Part shown: piece after piece, positions 1 to 9,230 of the stretch
Layout of the letters: each line of letters begins with the position of its first letter
Numbering within the stretch: the first letter of the stretch is position 1
Assembly: GCA_019636235.1 (NCBI GenBank)
Contig: JAHBXW010000001.1
Coordinates: 496,001 to 560,000 of the forward strand
Source of the DNA: Planctomyces sp.
Lineage (GTDB): Bacteria > Planctomycetota > Planctomycetia > Planctomycetales > Planctomycetaceae
Length of the DNA: 64,000 nucleotides
Reading direction: 5' to 3'
Notes under the pieces: model-generated
Told to the model about the DNA's origin: nothing
What the model saw: only the letters and a program-made list of their open reading frames with translations
Databases searched by the model: none
Position numbers and translations under genes: made by a program

Positions 1-2566
1 GCGAATCGTCTTTCAGCTCGTCAAGCGCCGACAGCGCCTGCACGCGCACCGCGCCTCCCGAATCGTTCGACCGCACAATGTCCTGCAGCACGGGGCCGAC
101 ATCCCGGATGCCGTACGCGGCCGCCAGCCGCACTCCCGCCTCCCGCAGACGCGCCGAACCCGCCAGCAGACTCGGCAGCCCGCCGCGCACGGCCTGTTCC
201 GCCTCCTCGCGCGACCGTTCCGGAATCGGCCGGAACTCTCCCGTCACCGCGTCCAGACGGGGCGGCGAGGACCAGTCCAGCAGGCTGCGGGCGGCCAGCG
301 CGCGGAGCGCGTCGGGCAGCCCAGAGTCGGCCGCGGCCGCGGCAATGGCGCGGGCCTGCGGCTCTCCTCCCAGCCGGTTGTTCGCATTGATCACCCGGCG
401 GGCGAATTCCGCCCCGGCTGGCGTCGCGGCAAGTTGCGAGAACCCAGGCCGATGAATCTGCGCGGCGAGCGCCGGCAGCGCCTCCGCCAGCCCCAGGTCG
501 TGGATCGCACGTCCCGCCTCCTGCACGACGCGGCTGTCCCCATCGGTCAGAAACCGGGCGAGGCCGGGATGCTCCAGCCGTCGCAGCGCGATGACGATGC
601 CCAGCCGCGCTGACGCCGACGGATTGTCAGCGGCCGCGAGCAGCGCCTCCGCGTCTCCAATCCCCGCCAGTGCCGTCGCCGCAGCGTGCCGCAGAAACGG
701 ATCCTCATCGCGGTTGACGGCCAGCACCTCGAGCAGCGCCGGAATGTGATCGGCGCTGCCATGCCGTCCCAGCGCGAGCGCCGCCTGGAACCGCACCCGC
801 GGCTCCGCATCGGTCAGCGCCGACGCCAGCACGTCCGCCGACCAGCCCTCGGCGCCATCGAACGCGCCGCGAGGGAGGTCCGTCGCCACGCGCAGCGCCT
901 GCCGACGCTGCTCGGCGTCGTCCGTCTGCAGCAGTTCGTCGAACCGTCCGGCGCGGCGCCCCGTCCGCCGCGCGCTCTGACCATAGCCCCACAGCGCATG
1001 GCGCGCCTGCAGCGGCCGGTCCGATGTGCGGGCCAGCGTCGCCAGCGTCGTCAGCAGCGCCTCGTCGTTTCCGGCGATCCGCCGTTCCGTCCGCTCGGCC
1101 AGTTCAAACTGCGATTCCAATCGCACCCGGCGATCCGGATGCCCCAGCAGATCCAGCAACCGGTCGTCCGCGAAACTCTCGAATCCGGCGGCGTACAGCT
1201 CCGCCAGCGTCGGGCCTGCCGGCGCACGGCCCTCGACGTCAAATCGGTAAATCCGCCCCTTGCCCTCCCCCGTCCAGCCATCGACCCAGTCGAGCGCGTA
1301 CAGGGCGCCATCGGGGCCGAAGTCGAAATCGGTCGCCAGCATCGAGCGCAGGAACCAGTCGGAATCGGTGAGCTCGAAACCCGCCCCCTGCTGACGAACC
1401 CGGAACGATCGAACGCCGCTGTTCCCTGGCGAACCGCGGAAGTCCACCAGGAAGAACCGGCCGCGGTGCTCTTCGGGCAGGCCGACGCCCGGGTCAAACG
1501 TCAGCCCGGACGGGCCATCGGCGATGTTCAGAATCGGCGGAACGATGTACGCCGGCTGCACGGCCGCGACTTCGTCGTTCTCGCGGTAGGGCGACCACAT
1601 CTTCTCGCGGTTCCAGGGGCCGCGGTCCTGCGGGTACTGGTAGTACATCCGCCAGCCGGAATCCCCCCCGGGGGCGACGTACACCCAGCGGGCGCGGTCG
1701 CCGCCGTCGGAGTTGTTGTCCCCGGTGAACAGGTCCCCTTCGTCATTGAACGCCAGCTCCTGCGGATTCCGCAGACCATAGGCGTAGACTTCCAGGTTCG
1801 AGCCATCGGGCTCGCAGCGAAACACCGCGCCGGTGTCAGGGCGGGCCAGCCGCGTCCCCTCGCGTGTCTCCACGTTGTAGCCGCGGTCGCCAATGCTGTA
1901 GTACAGCCGCCCGTCCGGGCCCCAGATCAGCCCGTGCATGTCATGGCCGCGAAACGCGACACGGACCCCATAGCCGTGATGCAGCGGCTCGCGGACGTTC
2001 GCGACGCCGTCGCCGGTCTCATCGCGGAGCTTCCACAACTTGGGAATGCACGTGTAATACACGTCGCCCCGGCGGGCCAGCACGCCTGATCCCGTTCCAT
2101 CCAGCAGATCATTGAAGCCGGTCGCGAACACCGTCGCGGTTTCGTACCGGCCATCGCCGTTTTCATCGGACAGCCGGCGGATGCGATCCGGATAGCGCGA
2201 CCACCCGTCGACTTCGGGGCCGAGATAGCGGCGGAACATCTCCCCCCGCTGTTCGACGGTTTCCAGCGACAGGTCGTCTTCGAGCCAGTTCATGTGGCCC
2301 CGGTTGTCCGTGACGCCGCGGTCCTGGCGGAAAGTCTCGGCGACGTAGATGCGCCCCTGCTCGTCGAAGCAGAACGCCACCGGGTTGGCGAGTTCCGGTT
2401 CAGCGGCGACCAGAGCGCCCGACACGCCCGGGGCCAGCCGGAAGCCCTTCAGCGCCAGCTCCGCCGCGTCCGAGGGGCCGGCGATGCCGAGATGCTCGTC
2501 TTCAGCCTGCGCCACGGCGGCGAAGACCAGAATCAGAACTCCGAGCGCCGCGACCGCCCGTGACAT
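1..2566 (-). CDS. PVC-type membrane-bound dehydrogenase domain / HEAT-repeat protein, 3' end cut by window edge
   Basis: The reverse strand is open for 855 codons from an ATG at 2566 to the left edge, with no stop. It begins with a Sec signal (MSRAVAALGVLILVFAAVAQA). Next comes a six-bladed propeller resembling glucose/sorbosone dehydrogenases, with motifs such as FDEQGRIYVAETF, GYGVRVAFRGHDMHGL and GLRNPQELAFNDEGDLFTGDN. About 350 residues of HEAT repeats follow, for example RVRFQAALALGRHG and AVRVQALSALDEL at the edge. This order matches the Pirellula/Verrucomicrobium-type putative membrane-bound dehydrogenase family (TIGR02604), whose members usually end in a c-type cytochrome domain. That part would lie outside the window. 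The substrate is unknown; by family it is an exported enzyme, probably for sugar or polysaccharide oxidation. Family is confident, function is not. Confidence 0.88.
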   Translation of the reverse strand, partial: MSRAVAALGVLILVFAAVAQAEDEHLGIAGPSDAAELALKGFRLAPGVSGALVAAEPELANPVAFCFDEQGRIYVAETFRQDRGVTDNRGHMNWLEDDLSLETVEQRGEMFRRYLGPEVDGWSRYPDRIRRLSDENGDGRYETATVFATGFNDLLDGTGSGVLARRGDVYYTCIPKLWKLRDETGDGVANVREPLHHGYGVRVAFRGHDMHGLIWGPDGRLYYSIGDRGYNVETREGTRLARPDTGAVFRCEPDGSNLEVYAYGLRNPQELAFNDEGDLFTGDNNSDGGDRARWVYVAPGGDSGWRMYYQYPQDRGPWNREKMWSPYRENDEVAAVQPAYIVPPILNIADGPSGLTFDPGVGLPEEHRGRFFLVDFRGSPGNSGVRSFRVRQQGAGFELTDSDWFLRSMLATDFDFGPDGALYALDWVDGWTGEGKGRIYRFDVEGRAPAGPTLAELYAAGFESFADDRLLDLLGHPDRRVRLESQFELAERTERRIAGNDEALLTTLATLARTSDRPLQARHALWGYGQSARRTGRRAGRFDELLQTDDAEQRRQALRVATDLPRGAFDGAEGWSADVLASALTDAEPRVRFQAALALGRHGSADHIPALLEVLAVNRDEDPFLRHAAATALAGIGDAEALLAAADNPSASARLGIVIALRRLEHPGLARFLTDGDSRVVQEAGRAIHDLGLAEALPALAAQIHRPGFSQLAATPAGAEFARRVINANNRLGGEPQARAIAAAAADSGLPDALRALAARSLLDWSSPPRLDAVTGEFRPIPERSREEAEQAVRGGLPSLLAGSARLREAGVRLAAAYGIRDVGPVLQDIVRSNDSGGAVRVQALSALDELKDDS

Positions 2567-2798
2567 GCTGCGATGAACCGAGACGTCCACGACTGCCTTT
2601 CCGAACCAGATGCTTCGACGAACGGATGCCGACCTGGGTCGGCCGCGAATCATTGAGTTTGGGCGGGACGGGGGCGGCAGGCAAGCCCCGGCTTCGCAGG
2701 GCTGTTCCGGTCGTGACGAACATCTCAGGGAGGCGACGAACCGTTATCCTGAAGACGCCGCGCGCGGGACGCGGTCGCACCACCTTCCAGGCGCTCGC

Positions 2799-3947
2799 AT
2801 GTCGCCCGATCGACGCAGGCTGCTGATCACGCTCGCGGGGAGCCTGCTCCTGCCGATCAGCCTCGGGGGCTGGATGTCGGGCGCGGCGCTGCTGGCGTCG
2901 GAACCGACCCCCATCAGGCGGGATGAGGACATCGAGTTCTTCTCAACCTCCGCGCGACTGACGGATGACGGCCGGATCTGGGTGGCCGAAGTTCGTGGCT
3001 GGATCTACGAGCCGGAGTCCGGCGACCTGCTGCGGGGCGCGATGCTGCGTCAGTTGCAGTCGGGCATCGGCCGCCTGAGTCCGCAGACCGATCGGGCCGT
3101 GCTGGATGCGCGGCTGCGGCGGTTTCTGTTCGACAACGAGCGCGGGAAACGCGTGGCGATCGACGTTCTGGGGCGAACGGTCGTGCTGCCGGAGTCGGCC
3201 GTGGACGGCCATTTCTCGGACACGCTGCACATTCCGGCGGCCGACGTCGTGGGCGTGCCCGAGGGGGAGCCGATTCGATATCACGCTCTCCTCGGCGAAC
3301 GGGACGGGCGGCGAATCGAGGGCCGGATCTGGCGGGTTTCGAGGGAGGGCGTGACGGTCATCAGCGACATTGACGATACTGTCAAACACACCGACGTCCG
3401 CAACCGCACCGAACTGCTGCAGAACACGTTCGCGCGGCCATTCGCGCCCGTTCCGGGCATGTCCGAGCTGTACCGGCGGTGGGCGGCGGAGGGTGCGTGG
3501 TTCGAATACGTGTCGGGCAGCCCCTGGCAGTTGCATGCTCCGCTGACGGAGTTTCTGGCGGCGGAGGAGTTTCCCGATGGCCCGCTGCACCTGCGGCGCG
3601 TGCGGTTGAAGGACGCTTCGATTCTGGAGCTGGCCGCCGATCCTCTGGAGTCCAAACTGGAGCGGATCGAACGGATCTTCGCACGCTGGCCGGGTCGGCG
3701 GTATGTGCTCGTGGGCGACAGCGGAGAGCGCGATCCGGAAGTCTACGGGGAACTGCTGCGGCGCTTTCCGGATCGGATTCTGTTCGCCGCGGTGCGGGAC
3801 GTCACCAGTGAGGCGCGCACGAGCGAGCGTTACGCATCCGCGTTCCGCGACGTCCCGGAGGAGCGCTGGCGGCTGTTCGTCGACCCGGCCGAACTCCCGG
3901 CGCTGAAGACCCTGTCTCTGCCGCAGGCGGCGGGTGTGATTCCCTGA
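2799..3947 (+). CDS. Exported App1-family (DUF2183) phosphatidate phosphatase-like protein
   Basis: The product is 382 aa. It is read from the ATG at 2799, because this puts an export signal at the N-terminus: MSPDRRRLLITLAGSLLLP, with a twin-arginine-like R-R-x-L-L. The frame is open further upstream but that part has no gene-like character. The catalytic HAD-type motif D190-I-D-D-T194 follows VISD, as in the App1 catalytic domain. Downstream, FEYVSGSPW and RYVLVGDSGERDPEVY are the conserved App1 motifs II-IV. Fungal App1 dephosphorylates phosphatidate, and bacterial homologues are mostly uncharacterised. An exported bacterial copy could act on periplasmic or outer-leaflet phospholipid. The gene stands alone, divergent from the gene on its left and convergent with prfA. 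Substrate is inferred from family only. Confidence 0.85.
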   Translation: MSPDRRRLLITLAGSLLLPISLGGWMSGAALLASEPTPIRRDEDIEFFSTSARLTDDGRIWVAEVRGWIYEPESGDLLRGAMLRQLQSGIGRLSPQTDRAVLDARLRRFLFDNERGKRVAIDVLGRTVVLPESAVDGHFSDTLHIPAADVVGVPEGEPIRYHALLGERDGRRIEGRIWRVSREGVTVISDIDDTVKHTDVRNRTELLQNTFARPFAPVPGMSELYRRWAAEGAWFEYVSGSPWQLHAPLTEFLAAEEFPDGPLHLRRVRLKDASILELAADPLESKLERIERIFARWPGRRYVLVGDSGERDPEVYGELLRRFPDRILFAAVRDVTSEARTSERYASAFRDVPEERWRLFVDPAELPALKTLSLPQAAGVIP

Positions 3948-4043
3948 CGGGTTTCGCGCGGGAGACGTCTGGCACGTTTCGCGGCGCCGACGCCGGGCAC
4001 GGCTGCATGCAGGGCCTTTCGGCGGCGTTGGCCGCCGGCCAGC

Positions 4044-5117
4044 TCAGTGGGCCTCAAGATGCTTGAGCCGTTCCTGGCGATCGAATTCGACGAGGGCGCC
4101 GATCAGCTCGTCGAGATCGCCCCGCATCACCTGATCGAGGCGGTACAGCGTCAATCCGATCCGGTGGTCCGTCACCCGGCCCTGGGGAAAATTGTAGGTC
4201 CGAATCCGTTCGCTGCGGTCGCCCGAGCCGATCAACGTCCTACGGTGCGTGGCCCGCGCCTCGGCCGCCTCGCGCTCCCGCAGTTCGAGCAGCCGGCTGC
4301 GGAGGACGCGCATGGCCTTGGCCTTGTTCTTGTGCTGGCTCTTTTCGTCCTGGCATTTGACGACGATGCCGGAGGGGACGTGCGTGATGCGGACGGCGCT
4401 TTCGGTTTTGTTGACCTTCTGGCCGCCCGGGCCGCCGGCGCGCATGGTGTCGATGTCCAGGTCCTCATCCCGAATGTCGATCTCGACATCCGTGGCTTCG
4501 GGCAGAACGGCGACCGTCGCGGCGCTGGTGTGAATGCGGCCCTGCGCCTCGGTTTCCGGGACGCGCTGCACGCGATGCCCTCCGCTTTCGAACTGCAACT
4601 GGTGGAAGGCCCCCTCCCCCGTCACCGAGAACGTGATTTCCTTGAAGCCCCCCATGTCCGACGCGGCCGAGTCGATCAGCTCCAGCTTCCAGCCGCGGGA
4701 CTGGATGAAGTGCGAGTACATGTGGAACAGATCGGCGGCGAACAGCGCGGCCTCTTCCCCTCCCGTCCCCGCCCGGATCTCCATGATCAGACTGCCGCGA
4801 GTCGCGGAATCGCCCGCCGTCGCGAGGTCTTCCAGTTCGGTTCGCAGGGCGGCCAGTCGCCGCTCCAAGTCATCGATTTCCGACTGCAGATACCGGCGCG
4901 AGTCCGCGTCCGACTCCGACTCCGCCATCTCCCGCGCGCCGGCGAGGTCCGACTCCAGCCGATGGAACTCGCGGACGGCCTCGGCCACTTTGCGCAGCCC
5001 GCCGTACTCCCGCTGCACGTCGACCAGGAGCGCCTGGTTTGAAAGCACCTCCGGGTCCTGAAGCCGGTGCTCCAGCTCCTCGAACCGTCGTCGCTTGATC
5101 TCCAGACTGGGAAACAT
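4044..5117 (-). CDS. prfA: Peptide chain release factor 1
   Basis: The product is 357 aa, the normal RF1 length. RF1 recognises UAA/UAG stop codons and triggers peptidyl-tRNA hydrolysis in the ribosomal A site. Motifs are clear: GGPGGQ with the catalytic GGQ, the flanking [12 protein letters not shown] and [10 protein letters not shown], and the stop-codon-reading tripeptide region [14 protein letters not shown]. The tripeptide reads P-E-T where E. coli has PAT and Thermus PVT, which keeps RF1 (PxT) rather than RF2 (SPF) identity. A strong Shine-Dalgarno (GGGGAGGGGGCGGGG) sits just before the ATG. It lies 206 bp downstream of rpmE on the same strand, the common rpmE-prfA order, and probably shares its promoter. 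The GGQ glutamine would be methylated by PrmC, which is also encoded in this window (60337-61224). Confidence 0.97.
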   Translation of the reverse strand: MFPSLEIKRRRFEELEHRLQDPEVLSNQALLVDVQREYGGLRKVAEAVREFHRLESDLAGAREMAESESDADSRRYLQSEIDDLERRLAALRTELEDLATAGDSATRGSLIMEIRAGTGGEEAALFAADLFHMYSHFIQSRGWKLELIDSAASDMGGFKEITFSVTGEGAFHQLQFESGGHRVQRVPETEAQGRIHTSAATVAVLPEATDVEIDIRDEDLDIDTMRAGGPGGQKVNKTESAVRITHVPSGIVVKCQDEKSQHKNKAKAMRVLRSRLLELREREAAEARATHRRTLIGSGDRSERIRTYNFPQGRVTDHRIGLTLYRLDQVMRGDLDELIGALVEFDRQERLKHLEAH

Positions 5118-5323
5118 CCCCGCCCCCCTCCCCGATCGACACGCCCAGGCCCGCCGCCTTGCCGGATGAATCCACGAATGGGAGTCCGGCTACGGAAAGG
5201 GACAGCGCGGGACGAGCGGGGCGGACGTCATGGCATGCGGAACGGGCACGGCTCCCCGCTGCGCACCGATGGCGCAGCGGAACCCGGCTGGGGGAATCGA
5301 CGTTCGACGCAGAGTCCGCGGAA

Positions 5324-5596
5324 TCAGGACGGCGTTTCGGCCGCCTTGTCCTTGTTCCACTTGTACTTCCGCTGAAACTTTTCGACCCGGCCGGCGGCGT
5401 CGACGAACTTCATCTTGCCGGTGAAGAACGGATGGCTGGCCGAGCTGATGTCGACCGTGATCAGCGGGTAGGTGTTCCCGTCCTCCCACTGGATCGTCTC
5501 CTTCGACTTCATCGTCGAGCGGGAGAGAAACTTGTAGTCCGCGCCGATGTCGTGGAACACGACCGGGTGGTAATCGGGATGGATGCCGTCTTGCAT
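5324..5596 (-). CDS. rpmE: Large ribosomal subunit protein bL31, type B
   Basis: The product is 90 aa from the ATG at 5596, chosen over a codon six residues upstream because bL31 proteins start at the M-x-x-x-I-H-P motif (here [16 protein letters not shown]). The conserved [20 protein letters not shown] and KFQRKY are present. The zinc-binding CxxC pairs of type A bL31 are absent, so this is the zinc-independent type B form (rpmE2/ykgM-like). It sits at the 50S central protuberance, bridging to 30S. A consensus-like promoter lies 43 bp upstream, and prfA follows on the same strand. In many bacteria the type B copy replaces type A during zinc limitation. Whether this genome also has a type A copy cannot be seen here. 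Confidence 0.95.
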   Translation of the reverse strand: MQDGIHPDYHPVVFHDIGADYKFLSRSTMKSKETIQWEDGNTYPLITVDISSASHPFFTGKMKFVDAAGRVEKFQRKYKWNKDKAAETPS

Positions 5597-5638
5597 GGAA
5601 TCTCGTTGCCGCAAATGGCCGTAACTTGAGAAGCCGAC

Positions 5639-5667
5639 AGGATAAGCGGAGCCCCGAAGATTGACAA
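5639..5667 (-). promoter_or_regulatory. Predicted sigma70-type promoter of rpmE-prfA
   Basis: On the minus strand TTGTCA (5667-5662) is followed after exactly 17 bp by TATCCT (5644-5639). The predicted start near 5632 gives a leader of about 36 nt before the rpmE ATG at 5596. Match and spacing are good for a housekeeping promoter. It is not experimentally supported. Confidence 0.6.
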
Positions 5668-5752
5668 GCCCGCGACGGTTTTCGCGCGCGGGCGGAGGAG
5701 GGTTTTCACCCGGTTTCGACTTCGCCTCGCGGTTCTTCCCAGGGCCGGAACG

Positions 5753-5790
5753 AGAAAAAGGCAGCCCTGCGCCGGGCAGGACTGCCTTTG
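5753..5790 (-). terminator. Rho-independent terminator of the secreted Cys/Trp/Pro-rich protein gene
   Basis: AAAGGCAG (5757-5764) and CCTGC (5766-5770) pair with CTGCCTTT (5782-5789) and GCAGG (5776-5780), with one mismatch and a 5-nt loop. On the minus strand the stem is followed by TTTTT. It lies about 60 bp past the stop codon of the gene at 5853-6473 and insulates it from the rpmE promoter. Confidence 0.85.
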
Positions 5791-5852
5791 TTGACGTGGG
5801 ATGGAATCACGCAGATTCGCCTCCGGATGGGGACTCGGTCGGGGGTCTCCGC

Positions 5853-6473
5853 TCAGTTCAGGCGAACGCCGTTTCCGAACGTGTTTTCCGCATCCGTGGG
5901 GAAGCCGCCGCGGGTCCGGCCGCCCTGCGCGGGCAGCGGCGAGGCCGACCACGGCGACGGCTGGTTCCACTGCACCGGCGCCTGCCACGGGGCGGACTGA
6001 TTCCAGTCATACCCCGGCTGCGGGTGCATCGGCTGCTGCTGCAGGGGCAGCGTCTGCGGCTGCCAGTTGACCGGCTGCGACCACGGAACCTGGTCGAGGT
6101 TCAGCGTGGGGATGCCGCCGGCCGGGACGTTCTGCAGGGGCCGGTTCACGGGGGCCTGCGGATAGCTTCCCGGATACGGGTTCGACTGCGGCGGGCAGAC
6201 GGTCTGGCAGCCGTTCGGGCCGCAGATCGTCTGGCATTGCCCGTTCGTGTAACCGTACCCGGCGGGCAGGTTGTACGACCCCATCGACGGCATCGGGCAG
6301 ACGCCGTTGGCGCAGGGAATCGTAGACGGGTACGCGGCGGGGCGGACGGCCGGCGCGTAGGCGGGGGTACCGAACGCGGGGTAGGAGTATCCCACCTGCG
6401 CGTGGCTGGTGCTGGTCACGCCGAGGCCGAGTGCGACTGCGGCCACCATCGAACTGATCTTCATGACGTTCAT
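5853..6473 (-). CDS. Secreted Cys-, Pro-, Gln- and Trp-rich hypothetical protein
   Basis: The product is 206 aa with a clear signal peptide (MKISSMVAAVALGLGVTSTSHA). The start at 6473 has AAGGAC about 8 nt upstream; a second in-frame ATG three codons later is possible. After the signal the chain is low in charge and rich in Y, P, A and G. It then has two cysteine clusters, CANGVC and a repeated C-Q-T-[IV]-C in GQCQTICGPNGCQTVCPP. The C-terminal half carries degenerate W-N/Q-Q-P units (VPWSQPVNWQP, YDWNQSAPWQAPVQWNQPSPW). I do not recognise the family. Composition fits a cell-surface or periplasmic structural protein, possibly disulfide-linked or metal-binding. It is a single-gene unit with its own terminator. 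Confidence 0.8.
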   Translation of the reverse strand: MNVMKISSMVAAVALGLGVTSTSHAQVGYSYPAFGTPAYAPAVRPAAYPSTIPCANGVCPMPSMGSYNLPAGYGYTNGQCQTICGPNGCQTVCPPQSNPYPGSYPQAPVNRPLQNVPAGGIPTLNLDQVPWSQPVNWQPQTLPLQQQPMHPQPGYDWNQSAPWQAPVQWNQPSPWSASPLPAQGGRTRGGFPTDAENTFGNGVRLN

Positions 6474-6780
6474 CGCTATGTCCTTTGGAGCGGCTGCTCC
6501 CGTGAGAGGCGGCCGGTGCTGTATCGAGTTGCCCGGCTGACGGGAGGGACATTGGCAGAGGGCGTGCCGAAGTCGCGAAGGCGGAATTCGGGCATCGACG
6601 GGACAGTCTGGGCAAGCGCTGCGGGGGTGCGGCGCGACGACCGCGAGTCAGCCTGATCGCAAGCGCCGTCACAGCGATGATCGGCAACGCCCAGAGCGCG
6701 GAAGAAACTACAACGCCGGCTGTAAGAAGGGCCCCGGGCGACCGGGCGGCCGGCGTTCAAAGTCCCGTCAGGACCGGCAA
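6474..6780. other. Gene-free spacer between thrC and the secreted protein gene
   Basis: These 307 bp lie downstream of thrC and upstream of the secreted protein gene, both on the minus strand. The only clear element is an inverted repeat at 6712-6757 near the thrC stop. A ribosome-binding AAGGAC for the next gene lies at the left end. I see no convincing small gene, tRNA or consensus promoter, although the promoter of the downstream gene must lie here. Confidence 0.6.
6712..6757. repeat. Inverted repeat downstream of thrC, possible transcript-end structure
   Basis: AACGCCGGC (6712-6720) is perfectly complementary to GCCGGCGTT (6749-6757). Inside the loop a smaller CCCGG-GCGA-CCGGG hairpin can form. 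It sits 24-69 bp past the thrC stop (minus strand). No proper U-tract follows, so it is either a weak terminator or an RNA-stabilising end. Confidence 0.45.
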
Positions 6781-8190
6781 TTACTGCTTCTGCAGCCGCT
6801 TGATCGCGTCCAGGATCGCAGTGAGGTCATTCTCGACGACGGTGGGCGCGTTCTGATACAGCCGCCGGTTGATGCCCCGCTGGGCGAGCTTCGGGTCGAG
6901 CGGTTCCGCGTGGTAGCCGACGGTGGCATCGGGGTCCTTGAGCTGATGCCCCGTGAGAATGCAGACGACCCGATCACTGGCGGCGATGACCCCTTCCCTG
7001 CGGAGCGCCCGGACCCCGGCGACGCTCGCAGCGCTGGCCGGTTCGCAGCCGAAGCCGCCGGCGCCGACCATCGCCTTGGCGTCCAGAATCTCCTCATCCG
7101 TGCATTCCCGGACGACGCCGCGACAGGCGTCCAGGGCCCGCAGACACTTCTTCAGGTTCACCGGACGATTGATCTCGATGGCGCTCGCCAGCGTGTTCGC
7201 CCGGCGGTTTCGCGCATCCATGTCCTTGTAGAACGCGTCGACCAGCGCCTGTTCGGGACGGCCCCCGTTCCAGCGCAGTCCCCGCTGCTCGTACAGTTCG
7301 TACAGCGTGTTCGCGCCCGCGGCGTTGATGACGGCCAGCCGCGGCATCTCCGCGATCAGTCCCAGCTGCTTGAGTTCGAGGAGCGCTTTGCCGAACGCGC
7401 TCGAATTGCCGAGGTTGCCGCCGGGCACGACGATCCAATCGGGGACCTCCCAGTTCAGCCCTTCGAGGATGCGATAGATGATCGTCTTCTGCCCCTCGAG
7501 ACGGAAGGGGTTGACGCTGTTGCACAGGTAAATCCCGGCCTCGCGGCAGACATCCTGCACCTGCCGCAGGGCGTCGTCGAAATCGCCCAGGATCTGCAGA
7601 GTCAGCGCGCCGTAGTCCAGCGCCTGCGAGAGCTTGCCGTACGCGATTTTGCCGCTGCCGACAAATACGACGACCTGAAACAAACCCGAGACGCCGGCGT
7701 AGATCGCCAGCGAGGCGCTGGTGTTGCCCGTCGATGCGCAGGCCGCCAGCTTCGCCCCCACCATGTGGGCATGCGTGGCGGCGGCCGTCATCCCGTTGTC
7801 CTTGAAGCTTCCCGAGGGGTTCAGCCCCTCGTACTGCAGGGACAACTGGCCGGGTTTGAGCCCCGCGTAGCGGGCGACGTAGTCCGAGCGCTGCAGGATC
7901 GTCTGTCCTTCGCCGATGGTGACGATCCGGTCCTCCGGAGCGAACGGCAGCAGTTCCCGGAACCGCCATACGCCGCTGAAATCGAGCGGGTTCCGACGAT
8001 TGGACCAGCGGCGCTCGAACTCCCGCATCGAGGCGGGGACCGGGACGCGGTCCCAGTCGTAATTGATGTCCAGCAGCTCGTTGGTCTGCGGGCAGGACGT
8101 CAGCACCTGGCCGATGTCGTACGTTTCTCCGCCATCAGGCGAAATGCTCGTCTGAAAGGCGATGTCGGTCAGGTCGGAAGCGGCGCTCAT
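6781..8190 (-). CDS. thrC: Threonine synthase
   Basis: The product is 469 aa. It is a PLP enzyme converting O-phosphohomoserine to threonine, the last step of threonine synthesis. The PLP-binding lysine is K130 in [11 protein letters not shown]. The phosphate-binding region [14 protein letters not shown] and the substrate-loop motif [14 protein letters not shown] are intact. Before the catalytic core is an N-terminal segment with a CPxT-like stretch ([11 protein letters not shown]), typical of the longer bacterial/plant-like form. It is the second gene after the rhomboid protease on the same strand, with a 117-bp gap, so co-transcription is possible. It is complete and has no anomalies. Confidence 0.95.
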   Translation of the reverse strand: MSAASDLTDIAFQTSISPDGGETYDIGQVLTSCPQTNELLDINYDWDRVPVPASMREFERRWSNRRNPLDFSGVWRFRELLPFAPEDRIVTIGEGQTILQRSDYVARYAGLKPGQLSLQYEGLNPSGSFKDNGMTAAATHAHMVGAKLAACASTGNTSASLAIYAGVSGLFQVVVFVGSGKIAYGKLSQALDYGALTLQILGDFDDALRQVQDVCREAGIYLCNSVNPFRLEGQKTIIYRILEGLNWEVPDWIVVPGGNLGNSSAFGKALLELKQLGLIAEMPRLAVINAAGANTLYELYEQRGLRWNGGRPEQALVDAFYKDMDARNRRANTLASAIEINRPVNLKKCLRALDACRGVVRECTDEEILDAKAMVGAGGFGCEPASAASVAGVRALRREGVIAASDRVVCILTGHQLKDPDATVGYHAEPLDPKLAQRGINRRLYQNAPTVVENDLTAILDAIKRLQKQ

Positions 8191-8307
8191 GGGGGAACGA
8201 TCAGGCAGTGGTCCGGAAGGCCCGTCAGGGGGCGCCTGCCATGGTAGTGGATCAGCGGCCCTCGGCGCAGGCCGATTCGACGACGCGGGCTTCGCGCGGC
8301 GCAGCGC

Positions 8308-9177
8308 TCAGAGCTGTTTCACCAACCCGTAGGCGATGCCCACGCACAGACCGACGGAATGTGCGACGTTCGCCACCGAGACGTTCGCCACCGCGTCCAG
8401 AATGTCCGTGAAGCACAGCAGAAACAGGCCCCAGAACAGCCAGAACAGGATGCCCGGAATGATCAGACCCGTCCGGGGATAGAAGCGGTACTTCATCCAG
8501 ACGTAACCGAACATCGCGTACCCGACGCCTGACAGCCCGCCAAACATGGGCCCGGAATACATGTACTGCGCGACGTTCGACGCAACGGCGCTCACGAGCA
8601 CCAGGCCGGCCAGACGCGCGCTGCCCCGCACGCGTTCAATGGCCTCGCCAAAGACATAAATCCACTGCAGATTGAACACCAGGTGCAGGATGTGAAAATG
8701 CAGGAGCGCCGGCGTGAACAGCCGCCAGAACTGGCCGTCCCGCACCAGCTGCCAGGGGGACGCCTGCGGGTCGGCATAGGTCAGGCTGCCGAACACTTTG
8801 GGGGGCGTGATGGCCAGCAGGCTGCCGAAGGGTTCGAACTTGTCGCCAAATCCAATGACCAGCGACGCGGCGGTGGCGGCCAGAATCAGCGTCATTGTGA
8901 CGGGTGCGTAGATGATGCCGCGCCACAATCGGAACGGATTCGGGGGCCGCCGCATCCGGCGACGCCTGGGAGGCGCCCCGTTATTCGTCGCCGGCGGCGG
9001 CAGGCGCAGCTGACCGCGCTCCATTTCCACGAGTTTGCGGCGCGCCGCATCCAGGTCGTCCTCATCGAGGACCCAGACGACGCGTCCGTCCGACTGGCTT
9101 TCGAGGCGCTGGGCGGTTAGATGGGCGGCGAACCTCCGGGCCTGTTCCGAATTCTGCAGTTCGCCGACGCGTCGCAT
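8308..9177 (-). CDS. Rhomboid family intramembrane serine protease
   Basis: The product is 289 aa from the ATG at 9177. The frame is open to 9315, but residues before MRRVGELQNS look non-coding. Residues 1-50 resemble the cytosolic N-domain of GlpG (RRVGELQNSEQARRFAAHL, WVLDEDDLDAA). An Arg/Pro-rich linker and at least six membrane segments follow. Catalytic S216 lies in GGLSGVGYAMFG and catalytic H273 in ANVAHSVGL; the HFHILHLVFNLQW loop before TM2 is also conserved. The enzyme cuts transmembrane helices within the bilayer. Its substrate is unknown. It precedes thrC on the same strand. No strong ribosome-binding site is visible, so the exact start is uncertain. Confidence 0.92.
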   Translation of the reverse strand: MRRVGELQNSEQARRFAAHLTAQRLESQSDGRVVWVLDEDDLDAARRKLVEMERGQLRLPPPATNNGAPPRRRRMRRPPNPFRLWRGIIYAPVTMTLILAATAASLVIGFGDKFEPFGSLLAITPPKVFGSLTYADPQASPWQLVRDGQFWRLFTPALLHFHILHLVFNLQWIYVFGEAIERVRGSARLAGLVLVSAVASNVAQYMYSGPMFGGLSGVGYAMFGYVWMKYRFYPRTGLIIPGILFWLFWGLFLLCFTDILDAVANVSVANVAHSVGLCVGIAYGLVKQL

Positions 9178-9212
9178 TGAGGGAGCCGTCTGGGGACGTC
9201 CTGACCCATGCT

Positions 9213-9230
9213 GTTCGCACACATGCGAAC
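9213..9230. promoter_or_regulatory. Operator-like palindrome between the rhomboid and M28 peptidase genes
   Basis: A perfect 7-bp inverted repeat, GTTCGCA-CACA-TGCGAAC, is followed by a further half-site ATGCGAAG at 9232-9239. It lies in the 211-bp divergent intergenic region, which is where a transcription factor would be expected to bind. The regulator is unknown. Confidence 0.45.

Noticed and set aside
4020-4037. Hairpin CGGCGGC-GTTG-GCCGCCG between the App1-type gene and prfA
   Set aside because: Perfect stem but no T-run on either side, and such GC palindromes are frequent in this genome; not called a terminator.
5118-5323. Possible small gene or riboswitch between rpmE and prfA
   Set aside because: No frame with coding character and no recognisable aptamer; only the strong prfA ribosome-binding site is clear.
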